Below, one piece after another: positions 10,691-23,400 of a stretch of 64,000 bases of DNA. The DNA is taken from assembly GCA_963969495.1 (NCBI GenBank), contig OZ018326.1, forward strand, positions 150,751,806 to 150,815,805, written 5' to 3'. Origin of the DNA: Ceratothoa steindachneri. Taxonomy: Eukaryota > Arthropoda > Malacostraca > Isopoda > Cymothoidae. Position 1 is the stretch's first letter, and each line of letters opens with the position of its first letter. The position numbers and the translations under genes were made by a program. Below the pieces are notes generated by a model. That model was not told the DNA's origin, made no database searches, and saw only the letters and a list, made by a program, of their open reading frames with translations.

Positions 10691-12177
10691 AATTTTTTTA
10701 TTTTGTGGCCGCAATAATTATAGTTTCGTTCTGTCAGGCTCCGATTTTGAGATGGCTGAGAATGAGAATGCAGGGAAATAAATTAGGATTGATGTTCTCC
10801 ATCTTATTTTGAACGCTTTCAAGCAATTTTGTTTCCTCATTAGTACTGATACAAATATTTAGAATTAATATTGACGAATAATTCAATGAATATCAAGATT
10901 ATTTCGAATAAATCTCAGTCATGTTTGGTTTCCATAATTTTAATCATTTTTTGCGCGAATCAATCTGTATTCCCGGAATCGTTTGTGCATAGAACTCAGA
11001 GTATAGAAAAGTAATTTCTAACTATTTGCTCCTTCAAGTAGGTATAATTTCCTATTTCCTCTCACGTGATCACTTTATATTTAAATTAATTCAAATCTGT
11101 TCTTGGGTTTCAGTTTCTTTGATGGAAACAGTAAAATGGATAAGTAAAGATCACGAAAATTAAACAAATTATTGTAATTATTTCCTCAAAATTACTGAGA
11201 GAAAAAGTGACTGCGAGTTCACTAATAATTTGCAAAGATTCTGCTATAGTAGATTTTCTTTTTATTGTGGCTTTTTTGACATCAGACCCGGTTTCACGAT
11301 CACTAGGCTACCTATTCTTTTTAAAAAATTTTAATGATTTAAAGGAAAATTTAATGCTTAGACCTTTTTTAATATTGCCAAAATTAAAAGCTAATATTAT
11401 CTAATTATCCTGAATGTCGGTACTACTAAAGTTAAGAATAAAATTCCTATATAAATGCAAAATATCAATACGGAAGTTTCCTAATTCTCTTTTTATGTAA
11501 TTTACTAACATTATTTTTGGAGAAGTATTTAGATTTCATTCTTTGTATTATTTATTATATGCCCAGCTTCTATAATCTGATCGACGAGATTTTCGCTTTC
11601 TCATTCCCTTTGAATGAATCCAATTTAATTACCCATACAGCCTGAGTGAGCCTGCTTTGCATCAGAAGAAAAAGCTTTAGTTCAGAGTTAGTTAAGCTAA
11701 CGCCGATTGAAGGAACAAGAAATCTTGCCCGTTCTTTGAGAGCAGCATCTTAATTTTGATGGTTCTTTTGACTTTGAAATACAATTTTCATCCCGTATCC
11801 TTTTGCTTCTTCCTTGAATAATGACTTGAGATTGGGCTTTCAAAGCTTCAATGGAATATGAATTATTTGAGCAAAGAAATTCAGGGAATATTTGTTTGTT
11901 TTTTGTTTTTCCTTTAATGGAAAGATGGTAGCGACAGCAAGGCTCCAAATACTAAGCAAGGAAAATGGAATAAATTGAAAAGAAATTTCAAATGGCTAAG
12001 CAATCAATTGAGCCAGTCGTAGAAGAGAAGTCTTAGTTAAATGTTTAAACTCTTATTCCCCTTAAATTCCACTCATTTTGATCTAAATTGGTGATACCTC
12101 ATTACTTTGCCTACTCGTTATATTTTTCTATTCGCACATCCATCCATTCGACCTGCACGCTTTTCTTATTCCTTATA
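10691..12177. other. AT-rich DNA, no gene seen
   Basis: Only short chance reading frames. No motif, repeat or paired end that I can support. Confidence 0.6.
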
Positions 12178-12630
12178 AGAACTACAGAACTACAGAATCT
12201 AGGACCAGCAAAGACCCTAAGGTCCGCTCGAGGCTAGTCCGCTACACTACATCCGAAACTACGATACACACTTATCTACGAGTGTATCTCTAACATGCTA
12301 TATTTTTTTTTATTTTTTTTTTTTTTAAATATATAATCTACTGTACACACTTATCTACATGTGTACAATGTCATGCATATTAACTACTTCAACCTAGGGG
12401 GGGTGATAGAAAGTTCTTCTTCTCAACTTCCGCAGCCCTCGACTGCTAGTGGTGAAAATCTAGTTTTAGGATAGTAAGACTATTTATAGGATAGGCGGAA
12501 AAGAAAATGGATATCTAAACTACACATGCAAGAGAAATCGCTGGCATCATTTTTAGTCATCATTTTTACTCTCGTTGTTCCTCCGCTTCAAACTTTTTTT
12601 GCAAGGACGTTTTTATTTACTGTGCTCAGA
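12178..12630 (-). other. CR1 3' untranslated region and terminal tandem
   Basis: Non-coding tail between the ORF2 stop and the terminal octamer repeat. Contains a T-rich tract near 12303-12327 (A-rich on the coding strand) and two related blocks, CACACTTATCTAC, at about 12267 and 12345. Confidence 0.6.
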
Positions 12631-15417
12631 CTACGTTATATTTATACTATTTAAGTGCGCGTCGAGACGGTTTTTAAATATATTTACCGACCTACTATCC
12701 ACTACGTGGGTGGGTAGCCTATTCCAAATTTGAGTAATTTTAAACGTAAAATAGTTTTGGGCTATACTAGTGTTAAATCGCTTGTTTACTAATTTTAATC
12801 CGTGTTGCCGAGTGTTTCCCCTGTGATCCAACTCGAACAAATTCCTATAATTAACGTTTGAAAATCCTTTCAATATTTTAAATACTTCTATTAGCTGGCC
12901 ACGTAATCTTCTGCCTTCGAGAGATGGCAAATCTAATGCCCTGAGTCTTTCCTCGTAGGGCCTGTTTCTCAGCTCGGGAATTAATTTTGTAGCCCTACGC
13001 TGCACTCTTTCTAATTGAGCGATATCTTTGTTCAAGTATGGAGCCCAAAATTGAACCGCATATTCGAGCAGTGGACGCACCAGTGATTTATACAATGGTA
13101 AAATTATCTCTTTGGATTTGAACGTGAAATTACGCGAGATATAACCCAGCACACGATTTGCTTTTTTACATGCATCCGCGCATTGTTTCGTGACTTTGAA
13201 GTCATCCGAGACTAAAACTCCCAGGTCTTTTTCCAATTTAACTACGTCGAGGACCTGGCATTTCATGGTATACTCTACCCTCAAATTATGGCAACCCAAA
13301 TGCATCACCTTACATTTACTTAAATTAAACTGCATTTGCCACTTATCCGCCCATCTGACAATCAAGTTTAGGTCCTTTTGTAATTTTTCTACATCCGATC
13401 TTACATAGGCACGGTTGCCCAGCTTCGTGTCGTCAGCAAATTTAGAAATCGTACTAAATACGCCATTATCCAAATCGTTTATATATATTAGAAACAATAA
13501 TGGGCCAAGAACGGAGCCTTGTGGCACTCCACTACTGACGTTGACCCAATCAGAGCATTCACCATTTATAACTACTCGCTGCGAACGATCCTTTAGCCAA
13601 TTTCTAATCCAATTTAATATCTTACCCTTCACACCGATTGCTTTAACTTTCATTAATAATCTCTCGTGCGGAACGGTGTCGAACGCCTTTTTAAAGTCTA
13701 GATAGATTACATCTACAGCTTTGCTTTCGTCGTAAACGCAAATCATTTTATGGAAGAACTCCAGCAAATTTGTCAAGCACGATCTCGCCCGCCTAAACCC
13801 ATGTTGGGAATCTTTAATTAGATTATTTAGCTCTAGGTGGCTCACTATTCTATCTCTAATTACCGATTCTAAAAGCTTTCCAACTACCGAAGTTAGACTA
13901 ATAGGACAAAAATTCGTTGCTTCGTATCTATTCCCATTCTTAAATATTGGTGTAACGTTTGCACGCTTGAAGTCTACAGGGACTACGCCATCTTCTAATG
14001 AGCGATTGAAAATTGCACGCAACGGCTTCGCAAGCTCATTCTTAAGTTCCTTTAAATGAGTGGGGTAAACGCCATCGGGCCCGGGTGATTTCGACTTTTT
14101 CATCAGGTTAATATATTTAAGAATTTCCACTTCATTAACCGTTATATCGGATATGCAAATATCACTATTATCTACTTCTTCAACTAACGATCCTAATTGG
14201 GACGAATCTTCAACAGTAAAGACGCTTGTGAAATGTTCATTTAAAATTTCAGACATTTCCGCCGGAAATTCCGTCAAACGACCATCTTTGTCTTTAATCG
14301 GCCCTATTGAACCTTTTAAGGGTTTCCTACTGTTTACATAGCCGTAAAACCGTTTCGGTTCCTTCTTTGAATCCTTCGCCAGTCTTATTTCATATTTCCG
14401 CTTCGCATCTCTAACCGCCCGTTTAACTTCTCTTCGAGAATCTATGTAATTTTGCCGACTTATACATGACTCATTGTTTTTATGTATTTGAAATTTTCTA
14501 TTACGGTCCTTAATTAAGCTTAATATTAGTGGGCTAACCCACGGCGCTCTCATCGACTTCCCGCTCTTACGGCGCACATACTTTACTAAGTCGAAATTTA
14601 CACTAAGGAGTGTACGCCGAAGCTCAGTGTACATTTCTCCTACTGACCTATTCCCGAAGCGCATTCCCCAGTCTACATCCTTAATCCTTTCGCGAAAAGT
14701 ATCAAAATTACAGCTACCCAAACGTGGCATGAGCTGTGTACTATTTTTTACATCTAAACACGTGTTTACTACGAATCTAATCGCATTATGGTCACTCGAG
14801 GCTAAATGCTCTCCTACACAAACATTTTCTACCAATGACTTGTCAGTCGCCATGATTAAATCGAGGATATTATTATCACGAGTTGGTTCCTCCACTTTTT
14901 GAACCAGAAAATTCTCCAGAATAAAGTTTAGTAGTCTCTCCCCAGCTTTATCTGACGTTAGGTTACTATAATTAACGTTTGGATAGTTAAAATCGCCGCA
15001 GACTAATGTGGTCCCTTTTCTAACCTAAGATGAAAGCATGTCAAAGAGTGCAGCATCTTCTCTTTCTATTTGCGATGGAGGACGATATATGACGGCTAAA
15101 TTAATTTTATTTTTTGCCTTACAATTTAATTGGATTAATAAGGCCTCACTTCTCATATCTGCCGTAGACGAGTCGATCGCTATAGCGTTTAAGTCATCTT
15201 TAATATACACTAATACGCCCCCTCCTCTACCAGTTTGTCTATTTGTATAATGAATTTTATAACCTGGTATATCAAATTCGCAAACACTGATCCCCGAATG
15301 TGTATCTATCCAAGTCTCACTTAAGAATGCGAGATCGTAGTCTCCCTCTAGAATTACGGCTTTTATTTCGGCAAGTTTATTTTTTAAGCTACGAACATTT
15401 GAATATATACATTTCAA
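12631..15417 (-). pseudogene. CR1 ORF2: AP endonuclease and reverse transcriptase, one in-frame stop
   Basis: Encodes the DNA-nicking and cDNA-synthesis enzyme of the element. Apart from a TAG at 15027-15025 (codon 131) the frame is open over the full ~928 codons. Endonuclease blocks: NVRSLKNKL, SETWI, VCGDFNYPNVNY (just after the stop) and SDHNAIRF. Reverse transcriptase blocks: SPGPDGVYPTHLK, HGFRRARSCLTNLLEFF, YLDFKKAFDTVPH (catalytic Asp), SSGVPQGSVLGPLLF and ISKFADDTKLG (catalytic FADD intact), followed by thumb and C-terminal region. There is no ATG near the start. The frame overlaps the end of ORF1 and the first conserved residues follow KLKCIYSN, so translation probably depends on reinitiation or coupling after ORF1. 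Confidence 0.92.
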
Positions 15418-15425
15418 TTTACGCT

Positions 15426-16538
15426 TTAGGTGGACTCCTCTATCACACGCGGATCGGTTACGTTTCCCTGCTCCCCAATACTCATTGCCCCTTCAAGCGA
15501 GGATCGGTCCGGCGCGTGGGCATCACGTGGCCCCGCAACTCTCCTACTTAAGATGCTACGTACTGACTGGTCTAAAATCCTACCCAGCCGACTGTTCCCC
15601 ACATCGCTTAAATGGATTCCGTCCGTTTGATAAAGTGAAGGTTGGTCTTGGAATGAATCCCAAACGTTAAAGAAGCTAACTCCAGTGTCGCGACACAAGC
15701 GCTTAAGGCACTCGTTTGTATATATAGCACGGGACTGCAGACGCAACGTGGATTTTAGTCGGGGTAAAATACCAATTATTCCTACGTTATCCGCTTTAAC
15801 TTTCGCAGTATGAATCAGGGTCTTAGCGCGGTTTACTATTCCCTCTGGGGTGCTGTCGTATCTGTGCACATCATTCTCCCCTACGAGCGTGAGGATCGTA
15901 CGCCCGTCACGCGTTTGGTCCAATTTTTCGATTTCACTAACTACTTTATCTATGCGGCCACCAGGAAAGCAAAATCGTTTTCGTTTTGACGGGTTTCGCG
16001 CTGTGAATTCCGGCTCTTGGTTTCTAATTAAAGAATCCCCAATTAGTACAGTTTCTTCTTCCCCTTCGATAGGAGTAAGCAGTGCGAAGGGGTTCGAACA
16101 TGGTAATGTGAAATGTTGTTCCCTCGATGGTCTAGCCCCATTTCTAACGGGCCTAAATTGCGAATCTTGGGGTTTATATTGTGAATCCTGGGGTCCAAAC
16201 GAGTTCAAAATCCTTTGTTGCTGGTCAACAATTGCCTGATGATTCATACGAGTAGGCCGGTTGTCGCGATTTCTATTTTCCCTCCCACGCATGTCATGAA
16301 TGGTAGAATTTAGACTCGAATTTAATTCGTCGACTTTACGGTTGGTCGATATAACGTCCCTCGCGACGGAATTTAGTTCTAATTTAATTTCGCTAATAGC
16401 GTTAGCAAACTTACGCTCCAATGCATCGTTTAACATACAAAAACGGCAAATTCTAGTTTGCTCCATGTTAAAAGGAACGTAAATTTCCTTATTAAAGGAA
16501 GCCCCACAACTCGAACATTCAAACTTGATCACGGGCAT
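15426..16538 (-). CDS. CR1 ORF1 protein with zinc-binding N-terminus and SGNH esterase domain
   Basis: Intact 370-residue protein, start ATG at 16538 preceded by an A-rich leader. Residues 8-34 carry two CxxC pairs (CSSC, CRFC), a PHD-like or related zinc-binding module. Residues ~45-80 look like a coiled coil, and ~85-155 are polar linker with repeated PQDSQYKPQDSQ-type units. The C-terminal half is an SGNH hydrolase: GDSLIR (Ser169), GEND (Asn222) and DGIHLS (Asp306, His309). Esterase domains of this kind are a described feature of CR1 ORF1 proteins, thought to help the ribonucleoprotein engage membranes or nucleic acid. The role here is inferred. All catalytic residues are present. Confidence 0.9.
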   Translation of the reverse strand: MPVIKFECSSCGASFNKEIYVPFNMEQTRICRFCMLNDALERKFANAISEIKLELNSVARDVISTNRKVDELNSSLNSTIHDMRGRENRNRDNRPTRMNHQAIVDQQQRILNSFGPQDSQYKPQDSQFRPVRNGARPSREQHFTLPCSNPFALLTPIEGEEETVLIGDSLIRNQEPEFTARNPSKRKRFCFPGGRIDKVVSEIEKLDQTRDGRTILTLVGENDVHRYDSTPEGIVNRAKTLIHTAKVKADNVGIIGILPRLKSTLRLQSRAIYTNECLKRLCRDTGVSFFNVWDSFQDQPSLYQTDGIHLSDVGNSRLGRILDQSVRSILSRRVAGPRDAHAPDRSSLEGAMSIGEQGNVTDPRVIEEST

Positions 16539-16560
16539 TGTCGATTTCTAGAATACGTAT

Positions 16561-17240
16561 GAAGATAAATAAAATTAACACAGCGAATAAGACGGCCAAT
16601 CTTTTTAATACAGCGACTAATATTATATGAGCGCAGGAAGTATCTAGAATTATAAAGTTACTCAGAAAACGAAATTTATGGCAACAGATGAATTAAGCAG
16701 GAGCACAGAGATAACACGTCTTTTCAGTGAGGAAATAGCTCCAACACACAATTGCACTGTATTTTCCTCTTCAGTTGTTTAGAAGATGTATCTCAAAGGG
16801 CCATAAAGTACTCTCTCACAAAATGTGCCAAATTTTCTTTCATAAATTTGTTTCCGCGACAGACGGGTCTTTGTCGCCCTTCTGTTTTGATTCTTAAATT
16901 TAGCGAAGATTTAATATATTTAGGAATAAATGAATTAAGGAAATAATGGTTCCCACTTGGGCTCAAATGACGGGAAGAGGAGTGGGAGAAAAGGGTCGCA
17001 TAATTTCGAGAATAAGATTAATTAAGAAGAAGAAAATATGAAATGTAAACAAGGAGTTAGCAAAATAAATTTCGATGCATAAAATTGAAAAAAGACATTA
17101 ACAACAAAGGCATCCATCATATTTTAAGACATCTTGGCCTTTCATATTGATTGTCTGCAGCCAGATTTCTCATAGAAGCAGAAAAAACAAGTTCTTCACC
17201 TTACGAACCCCTTTCATTGACTCATATTATACACAATATC
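16561..17240. other. Possible CR1 5' leader, then AT-rich DNA
   Basis: The first part should include the 5' untranslated region and promoter of the CR1 element, but no sequence mark shows where it begins. No coding signal. Confidence 0.4.
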
Positions 17241-17352
17241 AACTTTTGCTCCGGTGAGCCTATTCTCTTCCAAACATCTTGATCAACTCACATTTTACAA
17301 TCTTTTTTACTTCTTCGAACAGCCTAACACTCATTCTATTATATTTTCTTCA

Positions 17353-17434
17353 CAAATCTACACATTTATATCGATTATTATAACATGCCATAGCAAATCT
17401 ACACATTTATATCCATTATTATTACATACCATGA
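17353..17434. repeat. Two-unit tandem duplication, 41-bp period
   Basis: The block starting CAAATCTACACATTTATATC at 17353 repeats at 17394 with a few substitutions (CGATTATTATAACATGCC versus CCATTATTATTACATACC). Confidence 0.8.
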
Positions 17435-17499
17435 CATTTCAGGCCCTTCTATCCTCATTCCTATTACTATTCCCACAATAAATATCTTTTAACCATTCG

Positions 17500-20450
17500 T
17501 TCCTCACTCTCTCTGCCATTAGCCTACAAATCGATTCACTTTTCTCTAATTGTATCTTACCAGGCCTCATTGCACAAAATCACTTTGATACAGCAAGGCT
17601 GACGCCATCATACCTTTATGCAGCTTTTGGGGAGATTCCACACCCAAACTCTCAGCATTCATTTACGCTCTGATCGATACCAAGGATGTTATTGCCATTC
17701 TCAACATTTTTATTGCAATCTTCCTTATCTCTACAAATATCATTCCATTTACTGCCTTGATAGTTTTAGTGGTAACATGAAGACTAATACTTTCTCACCC
17801 AATACCATACCACCAAATGCTTTAACTCTTCTCTTTTCTGTATTTACTTTTATACTTTGATTAAGCAGAGAATTTTTAGCACTATTAAACACATTTCGGA
17901 ATCCACCCCATCCACTTCATTTGCACCAACTAACACCGAGTCACTCTTATATACCATAAGCTCATCACTTTCCTTTAATCCCATTCTTTGTTACCTTTAA
18001 ACTTCTTCATATAAGAAACTAAATTGTCTTATAGACCTCTTCCGATATAACAAACAACTCATTCTGCTCATCTTCCACCCCATCGCATCCAATATTTTCA
18101 GAACAAATGATTTTCCAACCTTTAAACTCATCCTTTCCAAAACTCCTTACAACTCTAAAATGCCTCTTTATCTACGTGGGATAATCAAAACTTTTTGTTT
18201 CAGAAAGAAACAAATTTTATTAAAAAACTATTATCTTTTTTACCTTTCAACATATTTTCTCTCTCGTCTAACATCTCCTATCTACCTTGGAGGTCGTTGA
18301 AGAATTTGCCTACTTATAATTACACACCTTGATATTTTAAACTTTTGCCTCGGATTTGACTGTGGTCGTGTTTTCTAATATTGTTGTATGAAACAAAGAC
18401 TGGAAGAGTAATATTAGGTGTCAGGAAGATGAAATAGGATTTAACTGCGAATTTCCCGCAAATGCATCATTAAAGAATCCACCTTAAGAAAATGCCAATA
18501 TTGAACTTTCTTTGTAATTTCGTCACAAATGCTGTCTTCAAATTTCTCCATACTCCTCTATACTTGGCTGCAGGGATCGTACTTTGTTCTCATATAAAGT
18601 CAATCAAGATTATTTTAGTCCATCGGCATCCGATAAACTTGTTTCCATCATCTTCTCTGAAGATGCATTTTCTCTCTGGATTAAATAGATGAATCCAAAT
18701 TTTCGCTCCTGTAAAAATCCGTTAGATTAAATATTCTTTGTCGGTGTCAATTTTTGTTTTAGCTGATCTTTGTGTGACTCTTTTGGCTTCCGTCAAGGTG
18801 ATAGGTTGCTGAGACCAAGATGTTTACTTCAAATATGATATGTTAAACGAAGGAAACTTTAAACTTCCATAAGGATAAAGTTCATGCAAATATTTGGTAT
18901 ATTTCCGACAGTTCCTGAACTGCAGTTACATTTTTTTTTCATTGCCCCAAGTAGATGATCTTTTTTTCCTTCTCGATATCCTTCAGATTTACTCTTTGTT
19001 TCTTGAAGCACTTCATCCACCTCCAAAAGATTTTTTTGTGGCATAGAATCACCTTAAAGTTATTGCAAAGTTTAGATTATTATCTAACTACACCACTAGG
19101 GTTTTAAAAAAAATGAATGACTAATTTGATCTAAAATATATTTAATCTAAACACAGATTAATGGAAATAATTTATGAAAGAAACAATTGTAGTCTATTTA
19201 TATATATATATATATATATATAGTGGTAAAAATCACAAGAGGTAACACATGATAAGTATAAATATTTGTGTATAACACGTAAGGAAAGGGGAGAGATTGA
19301 TTGGAGTTAGCACCTTCGTTGTCCTAAAATTTCCAAACTTACAATGGTTTAAAAAATAGAGAGACATGTATTTATACAAAGCAATATTTTCCCATAAAGG
19401 TCAGATTTTTATGACCTCTGATAAGTCTGATTTGAGCCAGAAAGAAAGGAGTGGATTAAAGGAAAACAAACCTTGGCATATATTTACATTTCTTTCCTTT
19501 CGGAACAACTCAAAGATATTTCTGCTAATAATGCATTTGAGCAAAATTAATTAATAGATATTCCCATCTACTTGTTGCATTTAGTCTTTTTACGAAAACC
19601 CTTATAAAGAGCTACTATCACAGTATTCTACCGGTCTTCATTCACTATTTCACTTTCCTACTCTTTACAATACAATCATCATATCAATTTCATAAAGCAA
19701 CCTCCACCCTTCTTTAGCTTTTCATTCCAGAAAGCTAACACCCTTAACAACGTTTCGCATACTTATTAATTCCAAACAGTGAAACAACATTTCCTTTACA
19801 TCCGAGCATCCTATCATTTTAACTTTCACTCTATTCTCGATAATAACACTATAAAACGCATAATATAATCTGCCATTATTATCCTCTATATTCACACAAT
19901 TAGACTTGTCTTGGCTTCCTCCATTCCTCATATTTTTCCAGAACAACCTACTCCGATATGGATTCTACTTCACCTTCCTTCCAAACATTTTATTTATTGC
20001 TTTCTTACTTTGGTAAAAACTCTTTGCACTTTTATTTTCGCTTCTGCTCCGCATACCCATGACAGGTTCAGCAGCACAATTAAGCTTCTAAAATACGTCT
20101 TCATTTGATCTTTACCGAGAATTTCACTTTTTCACTCCCCTACTTTCATTTATCAAGCTAAAGTTCACACATGCTCTGTTTCAGTTACAAGCATTCTTAC
20201 ATACTTTTTCCTCCCTTTCTTTTATTTTATCCTCCTTTCCACCTTCCTCACACTCTTTACCAATGCTCAAATTATTTATCCTATGACAGCAAAATCAAAT
20301 GGTCGTGTAGTCCCATGCCTTTACCCCTTCTAGCTTTTACATCAGATAGATTTTGCTGTATGTTCTCTCTTACCAAAAGCATATCAATAAAACTCTTTCA
20401 TTCCTTCTCTTTCTATTTCCAAAGCCATGTGTATTTTTCTTGATCCTGTA
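17500..20450 (-). pseudogene. Heavily decayed LINE (endonuclease-reverse transcriptase) relic
   Basis: Several separate minus-strand pieces appear in the correct order for one LINE polyprotein, all riddled with stops. Near 20350-20430: KSFIDMLLVRENIQQNLSDV then GMGLHDHLI, matching the end of an AP-endonuclease domain (SLIDYVLV...SDHYLV type). Near 19720-19950: LFWKNMRNGGSQDKS then a DNNG stretch, matching the linker before the polymerase. Near 17840-17990: SDSVLVGANEVDGVDSEM followed by SIKVNTEKRRVKAFGG, matching the YADD loop and the KVN-K-SK-VMVFGG strand. The catalytic YADD is degraded to YKSD. The middle (18200-19600) has lost recognisable code and includes a short TA array. The strong C+T bias of the plus strand here is explained by this relic. 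Confidence 0.5.
19199..19222. repeat. Short (TA)n microsatellite
   Basis: About 12 TA units within the decayed LINE region. Confidence 0.9.
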
Positions 20451-23400
20451 CGGAAATACTTTTGCATAATTTATGTGTATCCATTCGGGACATATTGCAC
20501 CAAGTAGTTGAATTTAAATAATCACTTTAGTGCTGAAATGCCTCCGCATTTTGGTTTTATATTATTTCTATACTATAATTACTCTTCATATTAATCAAGA
20601 TAATATTTATAATGATAACGTTATTGGGCCACGTTAAATATCTTTGCACCTATGAGATTTATTGAATTTTCTTGGGTTTCTTTCGTTTGTAGGGAATTTG
20701 TGGTGGTGTTGGTGGTGGTGAAGGATATAGATTTTACCACCAATTTAGACCTTACTTTTTTCTCATTAGTGACCTAACCTTAAGTGTAAAATAAAAAAAA
20801 AGTTGCCATAGAATAAGACAACCGTCTTAGGTATTATGGTTGCAGTTTTTCCTATGTCTCTTTCCCCCAATGTACTGCTTGTTTCAGAATTTGATTTAAA
20901 CAAAAATTCAGTATATTTTTGCTGTACAGAGGAATAATTTGAAAAATAAAATAAAAATAAATTAAATAAATATATAATTCCCATAGATTTTATTTCCTAT
21001 TTATGTGGAAAAATTTTAACAGATTATAATTATTTGGCATGACATATAAATTGTGAATAGCAATGCTACGAGTATGTCCTAATTCCGTTGGATGTACTTC
21101 GTATCAAACACCGAGCCAGTGTGCTCTGCCTAGTGTGAATTTTAAAACTAGTCAACCTATCATCAGCCTATCTACTTATCGGTTTTGCTAACCAAACATC
21201 CTATGATTCTCAAGGAAAAAAATAATCTTTTTTTCTTTTCAAAAAGTTGCTCGTCTTACTCCCCCTTTCCTAAAAATTCAGACGTTGTAACCCCAATACT
21301 CATATCTGCGGAATGTGTCATGTTCTGTGAAATTACGCTCGAAATCGCAAATTCGCCCTCTGTCTTTATCGGAATTCTGATTTCCTTGTTAAATCTTTTA
21401 AGATGAAGAAATTCAATACTTTATTTCTTTCTCTTTCTAAGTGATTGTAAGAAAACAATAGGGAGAAAATGAAAGAAGGAAACAGTAGCACATCGGACAC
21501 GCCGAATTAAAATATATCTTAATATTTCTTTACAATTCATATAACTTTCTAACAACGGGAAATTAGAATGGCACCATTAAAAAAGTGTGAGATATAGATA
21601 AAGAGATTTGCTCATGAATAAAAATGATGAAATTAATTGGATTTACTTATCTTTTTCAGTGAAGTATTTTTGTAATAAGATAATCTTTACAACAAGATAA
21701 TTTAGACCACTGACACACATTTAGGTTTGGGCTACACAATATCATCCTACAACAAATTCCTTTCATATCCACTTACTTGCAACTCTGTCTATTTCAATTA
21801 TCTCGATGTCACAGAATGATGAAATATAAATAAGAAGAAACAAAGAAAAAAAAAAAGGACCACTTCAAAATAATTGCAATAGATGATGTAATGTATAGTA
21901 ATTGTATTGTGTAGTAAGAGATTTGTAGTAACGTGATTTGAATGAATCCATTCTTAAGTGTGTAAAAACTTAGATTTACCTATTTAGTGACAATTCTTTC
22001 CTTATTTATTTATATGCTCCTTTCTAAGAGAATCATCCTTCTCAGGGTAATTAAAATACTTTTGGAGAATTAAATTCTCGCTAAACAATAAAAACCTGCT
22101 GAAAAACCCGTACTTAGTTTGTATAAGGTGGAAGGTTCCTTAAGAATACTCGTGAAAAACGAAATGGAATAACGAATATTTTCCCCTAAAATATGATATT
22201 CCAGGGAGACCCTCTTTTTGGCAGGTATTTCGGATTTCTAGATATGAGCATATGGAAAATGGTACCGTGGAGGCTATATCGGAGGATTCAGCCCACCTGA
22301 ATTCCCGATCGCAGCATGTAGTCAGGAGTTTTCCTTTGTCGCTTGCACGAAACGATAATTCTATTATTTATTTAAACCGTAAAGGATATTTACAATTAAA
22401 AACAACAACAATTAAGGAATGAAGAATAAGGAAGGATAAAGGAATGGGGGGATATATGGTAGCGGCAAAATAAGGAACCAAGTGTTTATAATTTGGGGAT
22501 TAAGGTTAGTAGAACTTTGAAGTTCTTTATGTAAAATCTGGTAAAAGCAAATCCGATTTATTATAGAGCTTTATTAAACGACGAAAATCTTCGTTGCTCA
22601 GCAGTGATTGCACAAAGGATTTAGAAAGGAGATCACTAATAAATGAGTCAAAAGACAAAGGAGCAGGTTTGAGGAGAAAGGAGAGAAATATCATTTAATA
22701 GATCACAATCTCATCAGACGCGGGTTATGTGGCCGTCTATCATATAACCCTTCACCTAAGGCACAATATCTATTAGCAGAACTTATTAAAGTTAAATCTA
22801 TTCGAATGAGAAAATTGATAAAATAATTGAGCAATTAAATAAGATATTATTGCCATACAGAAAAATAGAAGAAAAATAGTGAATTAAACTTCCCTTATCC
22901 CATTTTTGAAATAAGTACATATTATTAACTCGCTCTTTTACGGGTTTCTAAAAATTCGAACATTCCTATATGGACCGTCAAACGCTTTTTTAAAATATTC
23001 CAAATCCAACTTTGACCCTATAGATGTAATTAAATTTACAATGCAATATCAAGATGTAAGTTTTACTAAATCTCCCAAGAAAGATATAAATATCAGCAAA
23101 ATTAAAATTTATGCTTCCTTATTATGAATAGAAAGTAATTTCAAAAGTAGGTTGTTATTTGTATTCAGGGGTTGATAATTCTAATGCTAATAGAATTGAT
23201 TTTATTTTGATTCATAGCTGCAGTAGAGCATCGCATCATGCCATGATACGCATTTCTGTTGTTTGGTCCTATCGTTGGAGGAGAACGGAAACGAACGACG
23301 AAAATGGACACAAATAGAGAAGATTTTACTATTGGAAACTTCCAATTCCTCCCGCGCATATCATATTGTTTTCCTATGCAGACAATAATTGTTTATCACG

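Larger units (their letters stand above)
12178..16560 (-). mobile_element. CR1-type LINE, near full length, ORF1 with esterase domain
   Basis: Two minus-strand frames in the order expected for a CR1-group non-LTR retrotransposon: ORF1 (16538-15426) with a zinc-binding N-terminus and SGNH esterase, then ORF2 (15417-12631) with endonuclease and reverse transcriptase. The 3' end lies near 12178, where the minus strand ends in a short tandem of TTCTGTAG units, as is typical of CR1 tails, which end in short repeats instead of poly(A). The 3' untranslated region is about 450 bp. The 5' boundary upstream of 16538 cannot be set. Confidence 0.9.

Noticed and set aside
21250..21420. Minus-strand reading with LHLKRF, as in ubiquitin-specific proteases
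   Set aside because: Only this six-residue match; no Cys or His box, no neighbouring exon and stops on both sides.
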